DNA of 47,801 nt, taken from the IMG/VR virus record IMGVR_UViG_3300027985_000083, positions 1 to 47,801 of that record; one strand, written 5' to 3'. Both the position numbers and the translations under genes were made by a program. The stretch comes from a virus. This document shows, piece by piece, positions 36,787 to 46,860 of this stretch (position 1 is its first letter; every line of letters begins with the position of its first letter). The notes beneath the pieces were generated by a model. That model was not told where the DNA came from and did no database searches. It saw nothing but the letters and a program-made list of their open reading frames with translations.

Positions 36787-38475
36787 TTATTCCTCGAATA
36801 GGCGTGGTGACAACTCTTTCATTGCCCTGCTCAAATCGGGGTCGCCATTACCAACAGCAATCATCTTAGCCAAGTTGTTGATGGCAGGTGCCAATGTCTT
36901 GTTGAGTCGAATAGCCTCTGCACCAGCAGATGGGTCGGTGGCTACAAACTTAAATACGCCATTCTCTACTGTTGGGGTAATCACCTTAGTGGAGGGCTGT
37001 TGCTCGGTCTCTACAGACTGGCCAATGCCACCACCTACAGCCTTATAGCTAGTCACAGCAGCATCAAGGTATTCGTTCTTGATGTCCAGCATGGCTTCTT
37101 CGTAATTACGTAACACGAGTTGCTTATACTTACCTTGCACCTCAGCAGGAACATTAAACCCACCTTCACTATTCAACGCCTCGTACGCCCCGCCATACAC
37201 CATCTTAGACGCAGCAGCCATATCCTCCTCACTAGAATACCCATCACCATACAAAGTCATAGAGCGCAAGGCATTCACAACTTGGTTCTCCAACACCTCC
37301 TTCTTAGGGACCTGATATTCAGGAGAGTCAGTGGTACGGGCTTGATCACGTAGTGTCTTGTCGAGAGTTGCTGAAGAATCTTTGTCCAACACAGGTGGAG
37401 GTGTTTTCATCTCCTTCGGAGGTACAACCAAGTCCACCATCTTCTTGGCCACCTCGTTTGGTGCAGAGCCAAGGATTGTGGTGAGTGACTGACCAAAGAT
37501 AGAGGACATAGTAGCCATGTTCTTAAACTGGTCATCCTCAATCATCGCCAATGCACGCTCTTTAGTCGCAATACTGAACGAGTTGTCTAGAGCTTGACTT
37601 TTCTTTCCCTGTACAATGGCGTCTTCGGCATACTTCTGAATCATGTCCACTTGCGTCATTGCCATAGATATGTTGGCTTGGTCTGCGAAGGAATATGTAC
37701 CGGCTACACGAGCTTTAAGCTGACTGGATGCCTGTTGAAGTGCCTGAAGCTTCTGCTCTGTGGTGGCAGGCATATTGATGATGTTGTCCACCGTAGACTG
37801 AGCGCCAGCCAATTGACCTGCCAAATCTGTACGCAACCCTTGGTTGTGAGACAGCTTAGTTTCAATCTCCAGCTCCTTCACTTTAGACAGTGCAGCAGAA
37901 CGCTTAGCAGCATCTGTGGCTGCTCTTTGAGCTTCTAGCTTAGCCTCATATAACTTCTGCTTTCTAAACTCATCCTGAGCTTCCCAGGCCCGTTTCTGAC
38001 CCTCCCAGTTCTGCCATGCTGCTACATCACTAAACCCGTCCTGTGCAGCCTGCTGCACCAAGGCTTGCTTCTGTGCTTGCTCCTCCTGATACGCCACACT
38101 CCCCTTAGTTACTGCCTCCCCCATCTGACTCTCGGCATACGCCTTCTGAACCTTCAGGAATTCCTCAAGCAACAGTGGGTTGTTAGCAGCGTGCTTGTTG
38201 AATGCTGCACGCATACGAGTACGAGCTTGTGCTGGGTCTAGCCCCTGCTCAGCAGCTTCAGCAATCCTACTTTGCTCGTCAATGAATGCTGTAAGAGCTG
38301 TACCTACAGCCTTCTGACCACTTGTCTTGGCTTGATCTTGAAACATACCAGCCAGACCAGTGCCTGCCTTTTCTACAAATCCCAAAATACTGTCTACAGA
38401 TGTATCCTGCACTTCAGCCTTTGGAGTAACAGCGGAGCCCGAAGGCCCTTGCTGCATAGGTTGAAATAAAGCCAT
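36787..38475 (-). CDS. Internal virion (ejection) protein, 562 aa
   Basis: A long, helical, Ala/Gln/Lys-rich protein without membrane segments, opening MALFQPMQQGPSGSAVTPKA. It contains long helical stretches near residues 120-210. It follows the 1717-aa protein in the usual T7-like group of internal or ejected proteins (gp14, gp15 and gp16 equivalents). Sequence identity to T7 gp15 cannot be judged by eye; the call rests on size, composition and place. Confidence 0.7.
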   Translation of the reverse strand: MALFQPMQQGPSGSAVTPKAEVQDTSVDSILGFVEKAGTGLAGMFQDQAKTSGQKAVGTALTAFIDEQSRIAEAAEQGLDPAQARTRMRAAFNKHAANNPLLLEEFLKVQKAYAESQMGEAVTKGSVAYQEEQAQKQALVQQAAQDGFSDVAAWQNWEGQKRAWEAQDEFRKQKLYEAKLEAQRAATDAAKRSAALSKVKELEIETKLSHNQGLRTDLAGQLAGAQSTVDNIINMPATTEQKLQALQQASSQLKARVAGTYSFADQANISMAMTQVDMIQKYAEDAIVQGKKSQALDNSFSIATKERALAMIEDDQFKNMATMSSIFGQSLTTILGSAPNEVAKKMVDLVVPPKEMKTPPPVLDKDSSATLDKTLRDQARTTDSPEYQVPKKEVLENQVVNALRSMTLYGDGYSSEEDMAAASKMVYGGAYEALNSEGGFNVPAEVQGKYKQLVLRNYEEAMLDIKNEYLDAAVTSYKAVGGGIGQSVETEQQPSTKVITPTVENGVFKFVATDPSAGAEAIRLNKTLAPAINNLAKMIAVGNGDPDLSRAMKELSPRLFEE

Positions 38476-38478
38476 TAA

Positions 38479-41400
38479 TTATTCTCCACCACTACTGGTA
38501 AGTTGTTCCACCATGTCCAAGAATGCCTTCCGCTGCTTCTCATCTGGGATGCGCACAGCAAGCTCCATGAGCTGCTCTTTCTCCATCCAGCCTGACGCCT
38601 TCATCATAGAGACAAGATAACTGCTCTCGCCATTCATACGCATGTCATACTTAAGCTGATTCATCAACTCATCCATAGCTGCTGGGTTGTCCTTAAACCC
38701 TTTCACCATAGCGCCCATAAGACGTTGAGCGTACTCTGGGCTGTCAGCCAACACACCATTCATGGCCAACTGTTGTCTTGCGTTCTTGATGAATGTAGCA
38801 ACATCATCCTTAAACTGCTTGTTGATTTCAATTGCCTTGCCAGTGAACTCGTAGGTCTGCAACACTTCCTTAGGAGTTATGGCAAAGTACTTCTGTGCGT
38901 ATGCGTGCAATGGGCTAATCTCATCAGCCAACTGACGCCCATATTTGTCACGGAACACGCCATTCTCCATAAGCATGGAGCCCTTGAACATGTTACTAGT
39001 GCCCGCTGCGAGAGCCCCCAGACTCGCCCACAATGCCTCCTCGTTAGGCTCTATACCTGTATCAGCAGTGGACAGGCCAACGTAACGAGAGGTCGTTACA
39101 GCGGCTGTCAGGCCACGGTCAATCAACGATGCTGCTGGGTTACGAGTGAACATCTCTGGATAGGTGTACAACGTAGCAAGTCGGTCGGCCATACCAACCA
39201 CATCAAGGGGGTTGTACTTACCGAAGTCTAGTGTACCGAGTTCTGGATTAACAGAGCCCAACATCTTAGCCATCAGGCTCCACTCCATTGCACGCTGTAC
39301 CTTATCCTTCTCCTCACGAGAGAATGGCAAGCTTTCAACTGTTGAGTTCATGTGGTTGCGTACACCAAGCGGCAGGCCAAATACCATCAGAGGCGCTACA
39401 GTGAGACGAGCCCTGTCCTTGATAGACAACCCACGATTGAACAACGGGTCAAACAACGCCTTGTGCATCACTTGGAAGAACTGCAAGCTTACGTTAAGAG
39501 TGTTCTCATTGTAAGGCATCTGACCAGCACGGTTCATCGAGTATGTCAAGTTACGTGCCTCAGCATGTACTTGATCAAGCTCACGGGCTGTCTTAGGGGC
39601 ATACCCATTAGCTGCTTCAAAATCCAAACGCTTAGCAAGCCAAGCAGTGTATTGGTTTAAAAGCTCGCCCTTGTTGTAGAAGCCTTGTATAAACTTCATT
39701 ACACCATACGCCGTCTTGGCTGGACGTGACGCCTTAAGACCACCAAGCTCTCGGCTTGAACCAGCCCCGCCCATGAATGCTGCACCATGAATATCTACAG
39801 CAGCACTATGCCCAGTACGTTCCCACTCCTTCCACAACTGCTTACCTCTCTTCTGCGACTCACCAGAGGCAATGCCAAGTGAAGTGCCCAACATGTCAGA
39901 CAAATCACGGTAAAGCTTGGGGTTCAGGAAAGAATCAGACAGGTTGGCGAAGGACTGCATGGACTGCATTAAGAATGTGCCCATATGCGCAGATACCAGA
40001 GAAGAGTAGTACACAGCAGCCTTCAGTGTTGAGGTTGGCTTACCACTGCCAGCGTAGCTACGTAACGCACCTTCAACCTTGCCATTGAATGGGGACACTG
40101 GGATGCGTGCTACGCCATCAGCTATGATACCAATAATTGATCTGGTACCAACGTCTATGGCACTCTCATACCCGCTCTCAAGCTGGTTGATGTACTCCCA
40201 CATAGTGCGGGCATCTGTCAGTCGCTTGCTTCCAGTCAGGTTACGACCAATGTCAGCAGGGTCTACAGGGAAACCCTTCATGTGCGTGACAGGATCAACC
40301 TCAAGCAAGTCTGCGTACTGGTCCATGTAGCGAGCCTTAAGCGTCTCAATTACAGGGCGTGTAGCGATACGATTACCAAGACTGAACGCTGTCTGTTGCA
40401 TTGCTTCAAGTGGGTTCTGTACATACTGACTTTGACCAGAGGCCAGTGGGTCATAGCTCTCCAAAGGTGCCCCACGGAAACGTTGACTTGAACGGCCAGA
40501 GGAGATGCCAACATCGAAACGGGCTTCGCTCAGTCCAAGGGCATCTTTGGTCTTGATGTCTTCACGGATGAAGAAGTCAGCACTATCGTGACCGCTACGC
40601 TCGTACATATGGCCTTGAGTACGTGCAGCAATAGCCTTAGCCATTTGCTCTGCTTCCTCTATACTACCAGCCTCTGCAACAGCCTTCTTGTACAGGATAC
40701 GTCCACTCTTATCTTTGATGTTCTGGACAACAAACAGTGGCGCATCGTGACGTACAGAATAGTAACCATCGATGTAGTTTAGTACGCGGTCATTCTCGTT
40801 GAAGTCTCGTGCGTAGCTTCCAACGTTATTCTTGACAACAACGTACTTAGCCGATTCTCCAGAGGCATCCGTTACGTGGTCACGCAGTTGTGCAACATAG
40901 CCACCTCCGTCATACACAGACTTCTTACCAGCTTGTGACAACTCAACAATAAGGCCAGTGTCAGGGTCGTACACCTTGCCAACAATAGGTGCATTACGAC
41001 CCTGAGGCTTGACAAACAGCTCTGTGCCAGATTGCTTGTGCGAGAAGAGCTTGTAGCCAGTGAGCTGCATAGTCCTAACCTTATCTGCGTTCTCAAGGAC
41101 ATACGCTGTGTCCCAATAACGCTTCCAGTTGGACATTACATACACCTGGTCATGAGTGAATCCAGCAGCAATCATTTCAGGGGCGTTAAACGGAATACGT
41201 TCAACGTTAGCTTTGTAGATGTACTCTGCAAGCTCCTTCTGCTCTTTCTTGCTCAACTGCCCATATGGTTTGTTAAACTCGTCTGCTAAATTAGCAAGCC
41301 GCTTAGTAATGCCAGCGGCCTTGTCGAAAGCAGGGATTACGCCAAGAGATAGGTCTTTGTGGAACATCTGCTGTGGACTGAATACATGGCGGGTCAAAGA

Positions 41401-43632
41401 CCCTTGACGCATGCTAACCATGCCATTGAACAGCCCCTTGCCCCAGTCAAGCCAGTTACGCTTGATGTCAAATTTCTCAAAGCCAGTTTCTAGGTGGAAG
41501 TTCCAGTTGTGATCTACCTGTACAGCGTAGTCACCTTTGGGCAGGGAGGCAATGTCAACACCCTTCTCTACAGGCTCGTAGCCCTTCTCTGTGCGCTTCA
41601 TCACCGTAAGGCTATCCAACCCCACACCCTCGTTCTGCAAAGCGAACATGGTGCGTTCTACGGCTTCCTGAGCGTCATTGAACCCAACGTTACCGTCAGT
41701 GAACATACCTTTAATACGGAAGCCGTTATCGCTGTCCTCAATGAGCTGTGACATCGGAGTACGGAGAGATACACCACGAGCACCAAGCACAGACCATTTC
41801 AGATTGTCACGCAGGCTCTTTAGCTCTTTATCTGTGTAGCGCACACCGCTGTCAGCTACGGCTAAGTCAAGTGTACTGACATCAACATCAAGCACAGGTT
41901 TGACACGTACAGCCTTGCCTACAGCTGGTATTGGTGTTACCAAGTCGTTGGCCAATTCTTCCCGAGATGTTCCAGACACTACTTTGGCGAATGCCCCAGT
42001 TTCGTCGTCGATTGCAGCCTTGACAAATGCAGAAGCTTTAGTTGGGTTGGTTTCAGACAAGGTAGACACTACAGAGGAAGGCTTCATTGCGCCTATCACA
42101 TTGTGGGCAGCCGCCTCATCTAGGGCCTGACGTACCGCAGAGCTAACACCAGACTTAGTAGCAGACACCGGCTTGGCAGCCTTAACTGCTTGGTCAAATT
42201 TAGACAGCTCTGCCTCTGCAAGATAGCCACGTTCGCTGTAATCCAGCTTAGACTTTACGCCAGAGATGCGGGCTTTGTACTCGTCAATTTGCTCATCAAC
42301 AACCCTGTTTGCTTTGCGCAAAGCTTCCTTGCGGGACACCTTCATGTCTTTGGCGAGTTGTGAGGCATTTTGCTTGTTGGCCAGCTTCTCAGCCTCAAGC
42401 TGCGCTAACTTATTCCCTAGGTCGGCTTGCTCTGAACGAAGTTGCTTCACAGTGCCACGGTCAAACTTGTTCTCTGCCAAAGCAGATAACTCTGTTCTCT
42501 TCTGTGCTATCTCAGCTTCTGACATAGTTGTGCCAGCAACATCAAACAGTTTTTCTTGTTTAACTGACTTCTCTGCAACAATAGGTTCAGCTGGCGCTAC
42601 GGGCTTAGCAGCAGTCGCTGCCTGCTCTGCTTCAACTACAGACTCCTTGAAGACAACTTTCGGTGCAACCTTCTCAACACCTGCAACAGTTGGTTTAAGC
42701 CAGCCAGGACTAACTCCAATAATAGACATTGCGTTGAAGATAGTGTCAGTAAGTGCAGATCCTACCTTGCCCATGTCAGAGAATGGTACTTCTGGGTCTG
42801 CTATGAGCATACGAGCACGTTCTACAACAGCCACCTCGTTGTTATCAAACATGCCTGGGCCATACTGGGCCTGTATGACATTAACAACCTTCTTGAGCAA
42901 TTCCATACGCTCTTGTGGCGGTTTCTTCTCAATCATCTCACGCATTTCACGTTCGTTAGAGAATGAGGTGAAGATATTGAGCAAAGTGTCTTGTGGCTTC
43001 TCGTCTTTGCCGCCCAACTGACTGCCAACAATCTCTCTGATTGCTGCCACGTTCATTGCACGCGCACCGGGGAAAATCTCCGCCAACATATCCTTGTAGG
43101 CGTCCCAAGTGGATTGGTCATCCTTGGCTGCTAGGGCCATTACAAACTTGTTAGCATCTTTCTTGTACTGGATGGCTGCATCAATGTCATTAAAAACCCA
43201 AGAGCGTGCTGCTTCTTGGTTAGCACCTTCACGGCCATTATCCTCAAACAATGCCTGTTCAGCCACAATCTTACGAGCGTCAGGAGTTTCTTGTTGCTGC
43301 AAGTAGGTAGGGATGGTTGCTTTAACGCCATCAGGGACAGACGGGTCAATAAGCATTTCGCCACTAATACCAAGGATTCGTTGCTGACGGGCTTGCTCAA
43401 CCTTCTGCAAGCTTTGCTTTACTGGTTGGTCATCAGCGTTAATATCTAAGCTGTCTTTGAAGAATTGGTAGTTGGAAACAACATCACCACCAACGGCCAT
43501 AGAAGCAAACGCCGCTCGGTTGGTGTTAGACAGGTCATTACCGAGAGGAAGAGTCTCTTGACCCTTCAGAGAGTCAATGGTAAGATTGCTTCCAGTGTCT
43601 TCTTTATTGAGAGAGTCAAGAGACAATTTCAT
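38479..43632 (-). CDS. Giant internal virion protein (gp16-like ejection protein, 1717 aa)
   Basis: This is the longest gene in the window. The N-terminal 500 residues are helical with a coiled-coil section rich in Ala, Lys and Glu (about residues 370-450). The middle is mixed and the C-terminal 700 residues are helical. No lytic transglycosylase motif (ES...GLMQ type) was recognised, unlike T7 gp16, so wall digestion may fall to another protein. It should be ejected with the DNA to form the channel. TAATG overlap couples it to the gp14-like gene. Confidence 0.8.
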   Translation of the reverse strand: MKLSLDSLNKEDTGSNLTIDSLKGQETLPLGNDLSNTNRAAFASMAVGGDVVSNYQFFKDSLDINADDQPVKQSLQKVEQARQQRILGISGEMLIDPSVPDGVKATIPTYLQQQETPDARKIVAEQALFEDNGREGANQEAARSWVFNDIDAAIQYKKDANKFVMALAAKDDQSTWDAYKDMLAEIFPGARAMNVAAIREIVGSQLGGKDEKPQDTLLNIFTSFSNEREMREMIEKKPPQERMELLKKVVNVIQAQYGPGMFDNNEVAVVERARMLIADPEVPFSDMGKVGSALTDTIFNAMSIIGVSPGWLKPTVAGVEKVAPKVVFKESVVEAEQAATAAKPVAPAEPIVAEKSVKQEKLFDVAGTTMSEAEIAQKRTELSALAENKFDRGTVKQLRSEQADLGNKLAQLEAEKLANKQNASQLAKDMKVSRKEALRKANRVVDEQIDEYKARISGVKSKLDYSERGYLAEAELSKFDQAVKAAKPVSATKSGVSSAVRQALDEAAAHNVIGAMKPSSVVSTLSETNPTKASAFVKAAIDDETGAFAKVVSGTSREELANDLVTPIPAVGKAVRVKPVLDVDVSTLDLAVADSGVRYTDKELKSLRDNLKWSVLGARGVSLRTPMSQLIEDSDNGFRIKGMFTDGNVGFNDAQEAVERTMFALQNEGVGLDSLTVMKRTEKGYEPVEKGVDIASLPKGDYAVQVDHNWNFHLETGFEKFDIKRNWLDWGKGLFNGMVSMRQGSLTRHVFSPQQMFHKDLSLGVIPAFDKAAGITKRLANLADEFNKPYGQLSKKEQKELAEYIYKANVERIPFNAPEMIAAGFTHDQVYVMSNWKRYWDTAYVLENADKVRTMQLTGYKLFSHKQSGTELFVKPQGRNAPIVGKVYDPDTGLIVELSQAGKKSVYDGGGYVAQLRDHVTDASGESAKYVVVKNNVGSYARDFNENDRVLNYIDGYYSVRHDAPLFVVQNIKDKSGRILYKKAVAEAGSIEEAEQMAKAIAARTQGHMYERSGHDSADFFIREDIKTKDALGLSEARFDVGISSGRSSQRFRGAPLESYDPLASGQSQYVQNPLEAMQQTAFSLGNRIATRPVIETLKARYMDQYADLLEVDPVTHMKGFPVDPADIGRNLTGSKRLTDARTMWEYINQLESGYESAIDVGTRSIIGIIADGVARIPVSPFNGKVEGALRSYAGSGKPTSTLKAAVYYSSLVSAHMGTFLMQSMQSFANLSDSFLNPKLYRDLSDMLGTSLGIASGESQKRGKQLWKEWERTGHSAAVDIHGAAFMGGAGSSRELGGLKASRPAKTAYGVMKFIQGFYNKGELLNQYTAWLAKRLDFEAANGYAPKTARELDQVHAEARNLTYSMNRAGQMPYNENTLNVSLQFFQVMHKALFDPLFNRGLSIKDRARLTVAPLMVFGLPLGVRNHMNSTVESLPFSREEKDKVQRAMEWSLMAKMLGSVNPELGTLDFGKYNPLDVVGMADRLATLYTYPEMFTRNPAASLIDRGLTAAVTTSRYVGLSTADTGIEPNEEALWASLGALAAGTSNMFKGSMLMENGVFRDKYGRQLADEISPLHAYAQKYFAITPKEVLQTYEFTGKAIEINKQFKDDVATFIKNARQQLAMNGVLADSPEYAQRLMGAMVKGFKDNPAAMDELMNQLKYDMRMNGESSYLVSMMKASGWMEKEQLMELAVRIPDEKQRKAFLDMVEQLTSSGGE

Positions 43633-44153
43633 TATAAACTAAATCCTCTAGTTCCAATAGGAGATATTTGCTTCTGTCCTGTTGCAGGGGGCGGGTTAAT
43701 TCCAGACTCGCCACCAAAGACTGACCCAAACCCGCCAGATGCTTGGAAGATTGTACCAGATAGGTTGGCTACACCCTGAGCTACCTGAGCCCTCTGCGTT
43801 GAGCCAGCAGCCCTAGACATGGCATTACTGATCCCTGACGCAGCCAACTGGCCTTGGTTAATAGAGGCTATGTTAGCCCCCACTTGCGAGCCAAGGGCGC
43901 TAATTGCACCTGCCTCCCCAGAGCTACCACCAGCACCTTGGTTAGAGGCCGCCTGTTCAATCTGTGCACGCCTAATGCGCTCTTCACGAAGTTGTTGACG
44001 CCTGTTGGCCAAGTCTATAGACTTCTGCTGTGCAGTGGCTATGTCTTGCCCTTCCTGCTGTGCCTTGCCTGCCTTCCTTTGTTCTGCTATGCTATATACA
44101 GTAGATGCGGTAGACACCGCCAGTGCTGCAACTGCTATTGCTTCAACGCCCAT
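43632..44153 (-). CDS. Internal virion protein (gp14-like, 173 aa)
   Basis: It opens with a hydrophobic Ala/Val segment (VEAIAVAALAVSTASTVYSI), then a charged Gln/Arg helix (QQLREERIRRAQIEQAASNQ) and a Gly/Ala/Ser-rich remainder. This composition is typical of T7 gp14-type ejection proteins that insert in the outer membrane. Placement before the giant internal protein fits. Confidence 0.75.
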   Translation of the reverse strand: MGVEAIAVAALAVSTASTVYSIAEQRKAGKAQQEGQDIATAQQKSIDLANRRQQLREERIRRAQIEQAASNQGAGGSSGEAGAISALGSQVGANIASINQGQLAASGISNAMSRAAGSTQRAQVAQGVANLSGTIFQASGGFGSVFGGESGINPPPATGQKQISPIGTRGFSL

Positions 44154-44416
44154 GCGTATACCTCCCCAGCACCGTCAACTGAAGCAATCTTTTCCCAGCC
44201 GAACAGCTTTGCAAACTTGCTGTTTGTGTTGTAGCTGAAAATGTGCTCCCACCCATGTAGCCACACCTCCTCTTGGATGTCCGACCACACACTGTTCATT
44301 TTCTTCTTAACTGACTTGTTGTAATTAGACACATTGACGTGCATGTAGAAGAGGTCGTCCATAACCTCCCCCTCCACACAAAAGTCAGTGTCCTTGTACA
44401 AAATCACCCTAGACAT
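44135..44416 (-). CDS. Small GNAT-like virion assembly protein (gp13-like, 93 aa)
   Basis: I choose ATG 44416, since AGGAG lies 9 nt upstream, whereas ATG 44422 would be only 3 nt away. The C-terminal half (NTNSKFAKLFGWEKIASVDG) resembles the acetyltransferase-like pattern of T7 gp13, which also sits between nozzle and gp14. Enzyme activity is unlikely. Similarity is by eye and partial. Confidence 0.6.
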   Translation of the reverse strand: MSRVILYKDTDFCVEGEVMDDLFYMHVNVSNYNKSVKKKMNSVWSDIQEEVWLHGWEHIFSYNTNSKFAKLFGWEKIASVDGAGEVYAWALKQ

Positions 44417-46682
44417 TACCATTAACTCCTAAAAGCATTGACCAGCCATACAGATGGAGGTTTTTCCCTGGGCTAGTGCTGAACTTAAGTGACAATACCC
44501 TGCCCTTGCCCCTAAGCTTGTTCTTTGTTGTCACTACAGAGAACCCATCATCATATTCATCTGAACTGCTAGATGGCACCCACAGTCGGTTAAGCCGGTA
44601 GGCTTCAAACTCTTTGCCCCACCTATTACTGTTTTGGCTATTCGTCCACTCCCACATAGATTGCACTTTGCAGGACGATTGGTTCAGCAGGTTGTAGTCT
44701 GAGTCAAAACCGGTTTCTGTTCTACGAGAGTGCACAGTTATGTACGGTACTTGCTTATACCTTTGGAAGTCTCCGCCCGACATGTACCCAGTGACTAGGT
44801 AGGCTGCTGCGTCCACCACACCCCAATCTAAGAAAGATGTATTTGAGTATGACGCCATCTGTAGTACAATCTGGCTTGCAGTGTAGCTCTTAACTACGAC
44901 ATACAAGAACTCCCTGAGTTGCGTCTCACCAACCTTGCTGGTAATCACAACATCCTCCCCACCCGCAGTGACAGAAACCCCAGAGGCTGTTACAGACTCC
45001 TGTGCGATAGCACTCCTAAAAGGCGGTACTTCTGCACCAACCACGACACGGAACTCGCTTGGGCCACTATCAACTTCAAGAACGTAGAACGCACTCAGAT
45101 TTAGGTCGAGTATAAGCTCTCTGGTGTTCTTCCCAGTTATCAAGAAGTCATTGTCATACAACCACCTAACCTTGCGCTCATACGCGTCATAAAAGCCTTT
45201 ACAAAGCTTCTTTGAGCTGGTGTCAATATCGTCGTAGAACTTCTGTATGGTAGTGGCTGTTAGTGTTGTAACGCCCCAATCCCCATACTGGTTTGGGGCC
45301 ACATTATAGATGCCGTCATCACCCCAAAACAGCACAGTGTTGTCCACCAACACCACGCTAGAAGGGCTCACGCAACCATGCTCGCTGTACTTGTTAACAA
45401 GGTAGTTTTCTGCGTTAAAGCCGTAGTCACTACCACCTTGAATGCCCCACACACCGTTCTCAGCAACAACTATCAGTTGGCTACCAACACTAACCATCTT
45501 CTGTATGCCGTATGCACCATCAAGACGTATGAAACCCCCATCGGTGGCTACTACATCAGGTGTGTCTTTGGAGGTTGGGTCGCCCTCTTGATAACACTTA
45601 CCTATATCAGAGATGTTGTCAACAAGCTTGCTGAAAAGAACATACGAGGTGAGCCTAGGCGATTGGCTATCCCCATCTAGCACATCGCCACTAAACCCAG
45701 CAAAGAACACACGGCCAGCAAATTGTGCCACTACAGCGGCCCCGCCAGGGGTCTTGTCTTGCGGGAGAGACGCCACATCATAGATGTTTTCTGGGTGCCT
45801 GCCCTTCAATCTCGCCACAGCATCAAGCCTGCTCTTGCCACGCTCCAATGCGTCTATTATAAAGTAACCTCTTGGGGCCCTAAAAGAGCCAAGCGGGTTT
45901 ATAAAACCCTCTTTGGCGAAGTACCTCTCCACTTCCCTATTGTCGCCATCATTTGGGTTGGCAAAGAAGTACGGCAGCACTGAGTCTGAGTTAGATGGGT
46001 ATAGCCCACCACTTTGTTGGCGGAACCCATCTATTACGTCCCTGGCCCACTCTTCACCCTGCACATACCTGGGGATCGCAAAAGTCTGGTTTCTTAGGTT
46101 GTAAGTGTGGGCGCTTGTGAGTGTTGTGGGGCGAGTCTCTAGGTGCTCTGGAGATAACAAGTCCTTGCCAGAAACAACGTCCTGTACGCCAAATAGGTCC
46201 CTTACTTTTAGCGTCTGCGAGGACTTCGTATACGCGCCGTCTCTGTAGTCCACTGTAGTTATCTGCTTGTCACCAGACACACAGACAAGAACACCATCCA
46301 CAGAAGCCATACTAATCTGTTGTAGGTCTGAAGAGCCTATCACAAATGACTGTTCAAATACACCACCAGGGTCGCTGGCGTCTATGATGTAGATTGACTT
46401 GCCACACTGCAAGACTATAGCAGTCTTGACAGGATCACCACCAACGCTCTCCCATTTAAAAGTGTTTATGCTAAGCCCATCGAGACTGCCAACAGGGAGT
46501 ACAAGTTCAGAAGACCCCTCTTTAAACTCCATACCTAGACGCCTTTGACGAGAACCGTCCTTATTCAGGATGAAATTCAGTTCGTCAAGAGAGGCATTGT
46601 CTGGAAAGGTCAGTGGTGATGCCTCTGTTATAAGGCCCTTTACAAAGGTGTTAACCTCTGCTGGTACGGTTTGTCTTGGCAT
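44409..46682 (-). CDS. Tail nozzle protein (T7 gp12-like, 757 aa)
   Basis: It opens MPRQTVPAEVNTFVKGLITE with LTFPDNASLDELNFILNKDG, a typical start of podovirus nozzle (tail tubular B) proteins. The body is beta-propeller-like with repeated aromatic and Asp/Gly turns. Length matches T7 gp12 (794 aa). It follows the adaptor gene as expected. AAGGAGAAGCAAGAGG precedes the ATG. Confidence 0.85.
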   Translation of the reverse strand: MPRQTVPAEVNTFVKGLITEASPLTFPDNASLDELNFILNKDGSRQRRLGMEFKEGSSELVLPVGSLDGLSINTFKWESVGGDPVKTAIVLQCGKSIYIIDASDPGGVFEQSFVIGSSDLQQISMASVDGVLVCVSGDKQITTVDYRDGAYTKSSQTLKVRDLFGVQDVVSGKDLLSPEHLETRPTTLTSAHTYNLRNQTFAIPRYVQGEEWARDVIDGFRQQSGGLYPSNSDSVLPYFFANPNDGDNREVERYFAKEGFINPLGSFRAPRGYFIIDALERGKSRLDAVARLKGRHPENIYDVASLPQDKTPGGAAVVAQFAGRVFFAGFSGDVLDGDSQSPRLTSYVLFSKLVDNISDIGKCYQEGDPTSKDTPDVVATDGGFIRLDGAYGIQKMVSVGSQLIVVAENGVWGIQGGSDYGFNAENYLVNKYSEHGCVSPSSVVLVDNTVLFWGDDGIYNVAPNQYGDWGVTTLTATTIQKFYDDIDTSSKKLCKGFYDAYERKVRWLYDNDFLITGKNTRELILDLNLSAFYVLEVDSGPSEFRVVVGAEVPPFRSAIAQESVTASGVSVTAGGEDVVITSKVGETQLREFLYVVVKSYTASQIVLQMASYSNTSFLDWGVVDAAAYLVTGYMSGGDFQRYKQVPYITVHSRRTETGFDSDYNLLNQSSCKVQSMWEWTNSQNSNRWGKEFEAYRLNRLWVPSSSSDEYDDGFSVVTTKNKLRGKGRVLSLKFSTSPGKNLHLYGWSMLLGVNGNV

Positions 46683-46860
46683 CCTCTTGCTTCTCCTTTA
46701 CAGGCTTGTTGTCCTCGTAGAAGTCGATAGCCTTCATGGCAGTCTTAGAATCTGTGTAATTACCACGCAATGACATGTGAACACTACCACGACCAATGGC
46801 CTTGATTTCTTTCATGGCGAATGTGCCAATGTTTTCGATACTGTACCCTCTATACTCCAT
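46651..46860 (-). CDS. Small protein between adaptor and nozzle (69 aa)
   Basis: TAATG overlap couples it to the adaptor gene and it runs 32 nt into the nozzle gene. MEYRGYSIENIGTFAMKEIK suggests a short beta sheet, followed by a charged tail (NKPVKEKQEDAKTN). Function unknown; a tail assembly role is inferred from place. Confidence 0.6.
   Translation of the reverse strand: MEYRGYSIENIGTFAMKEIKAIGRGSVHMSLRGNYTDSKTAMKAIDFYEDNKPVKEKQEDAKTNRTSRG

Noticed and set aside
42266-43021. 251-codon plus-strand frame opposite the giant internal protein
   Set aside because: Ser/Ala/Thr-rich antisense shadow of helical Ala/Glu-rich coding sequence.
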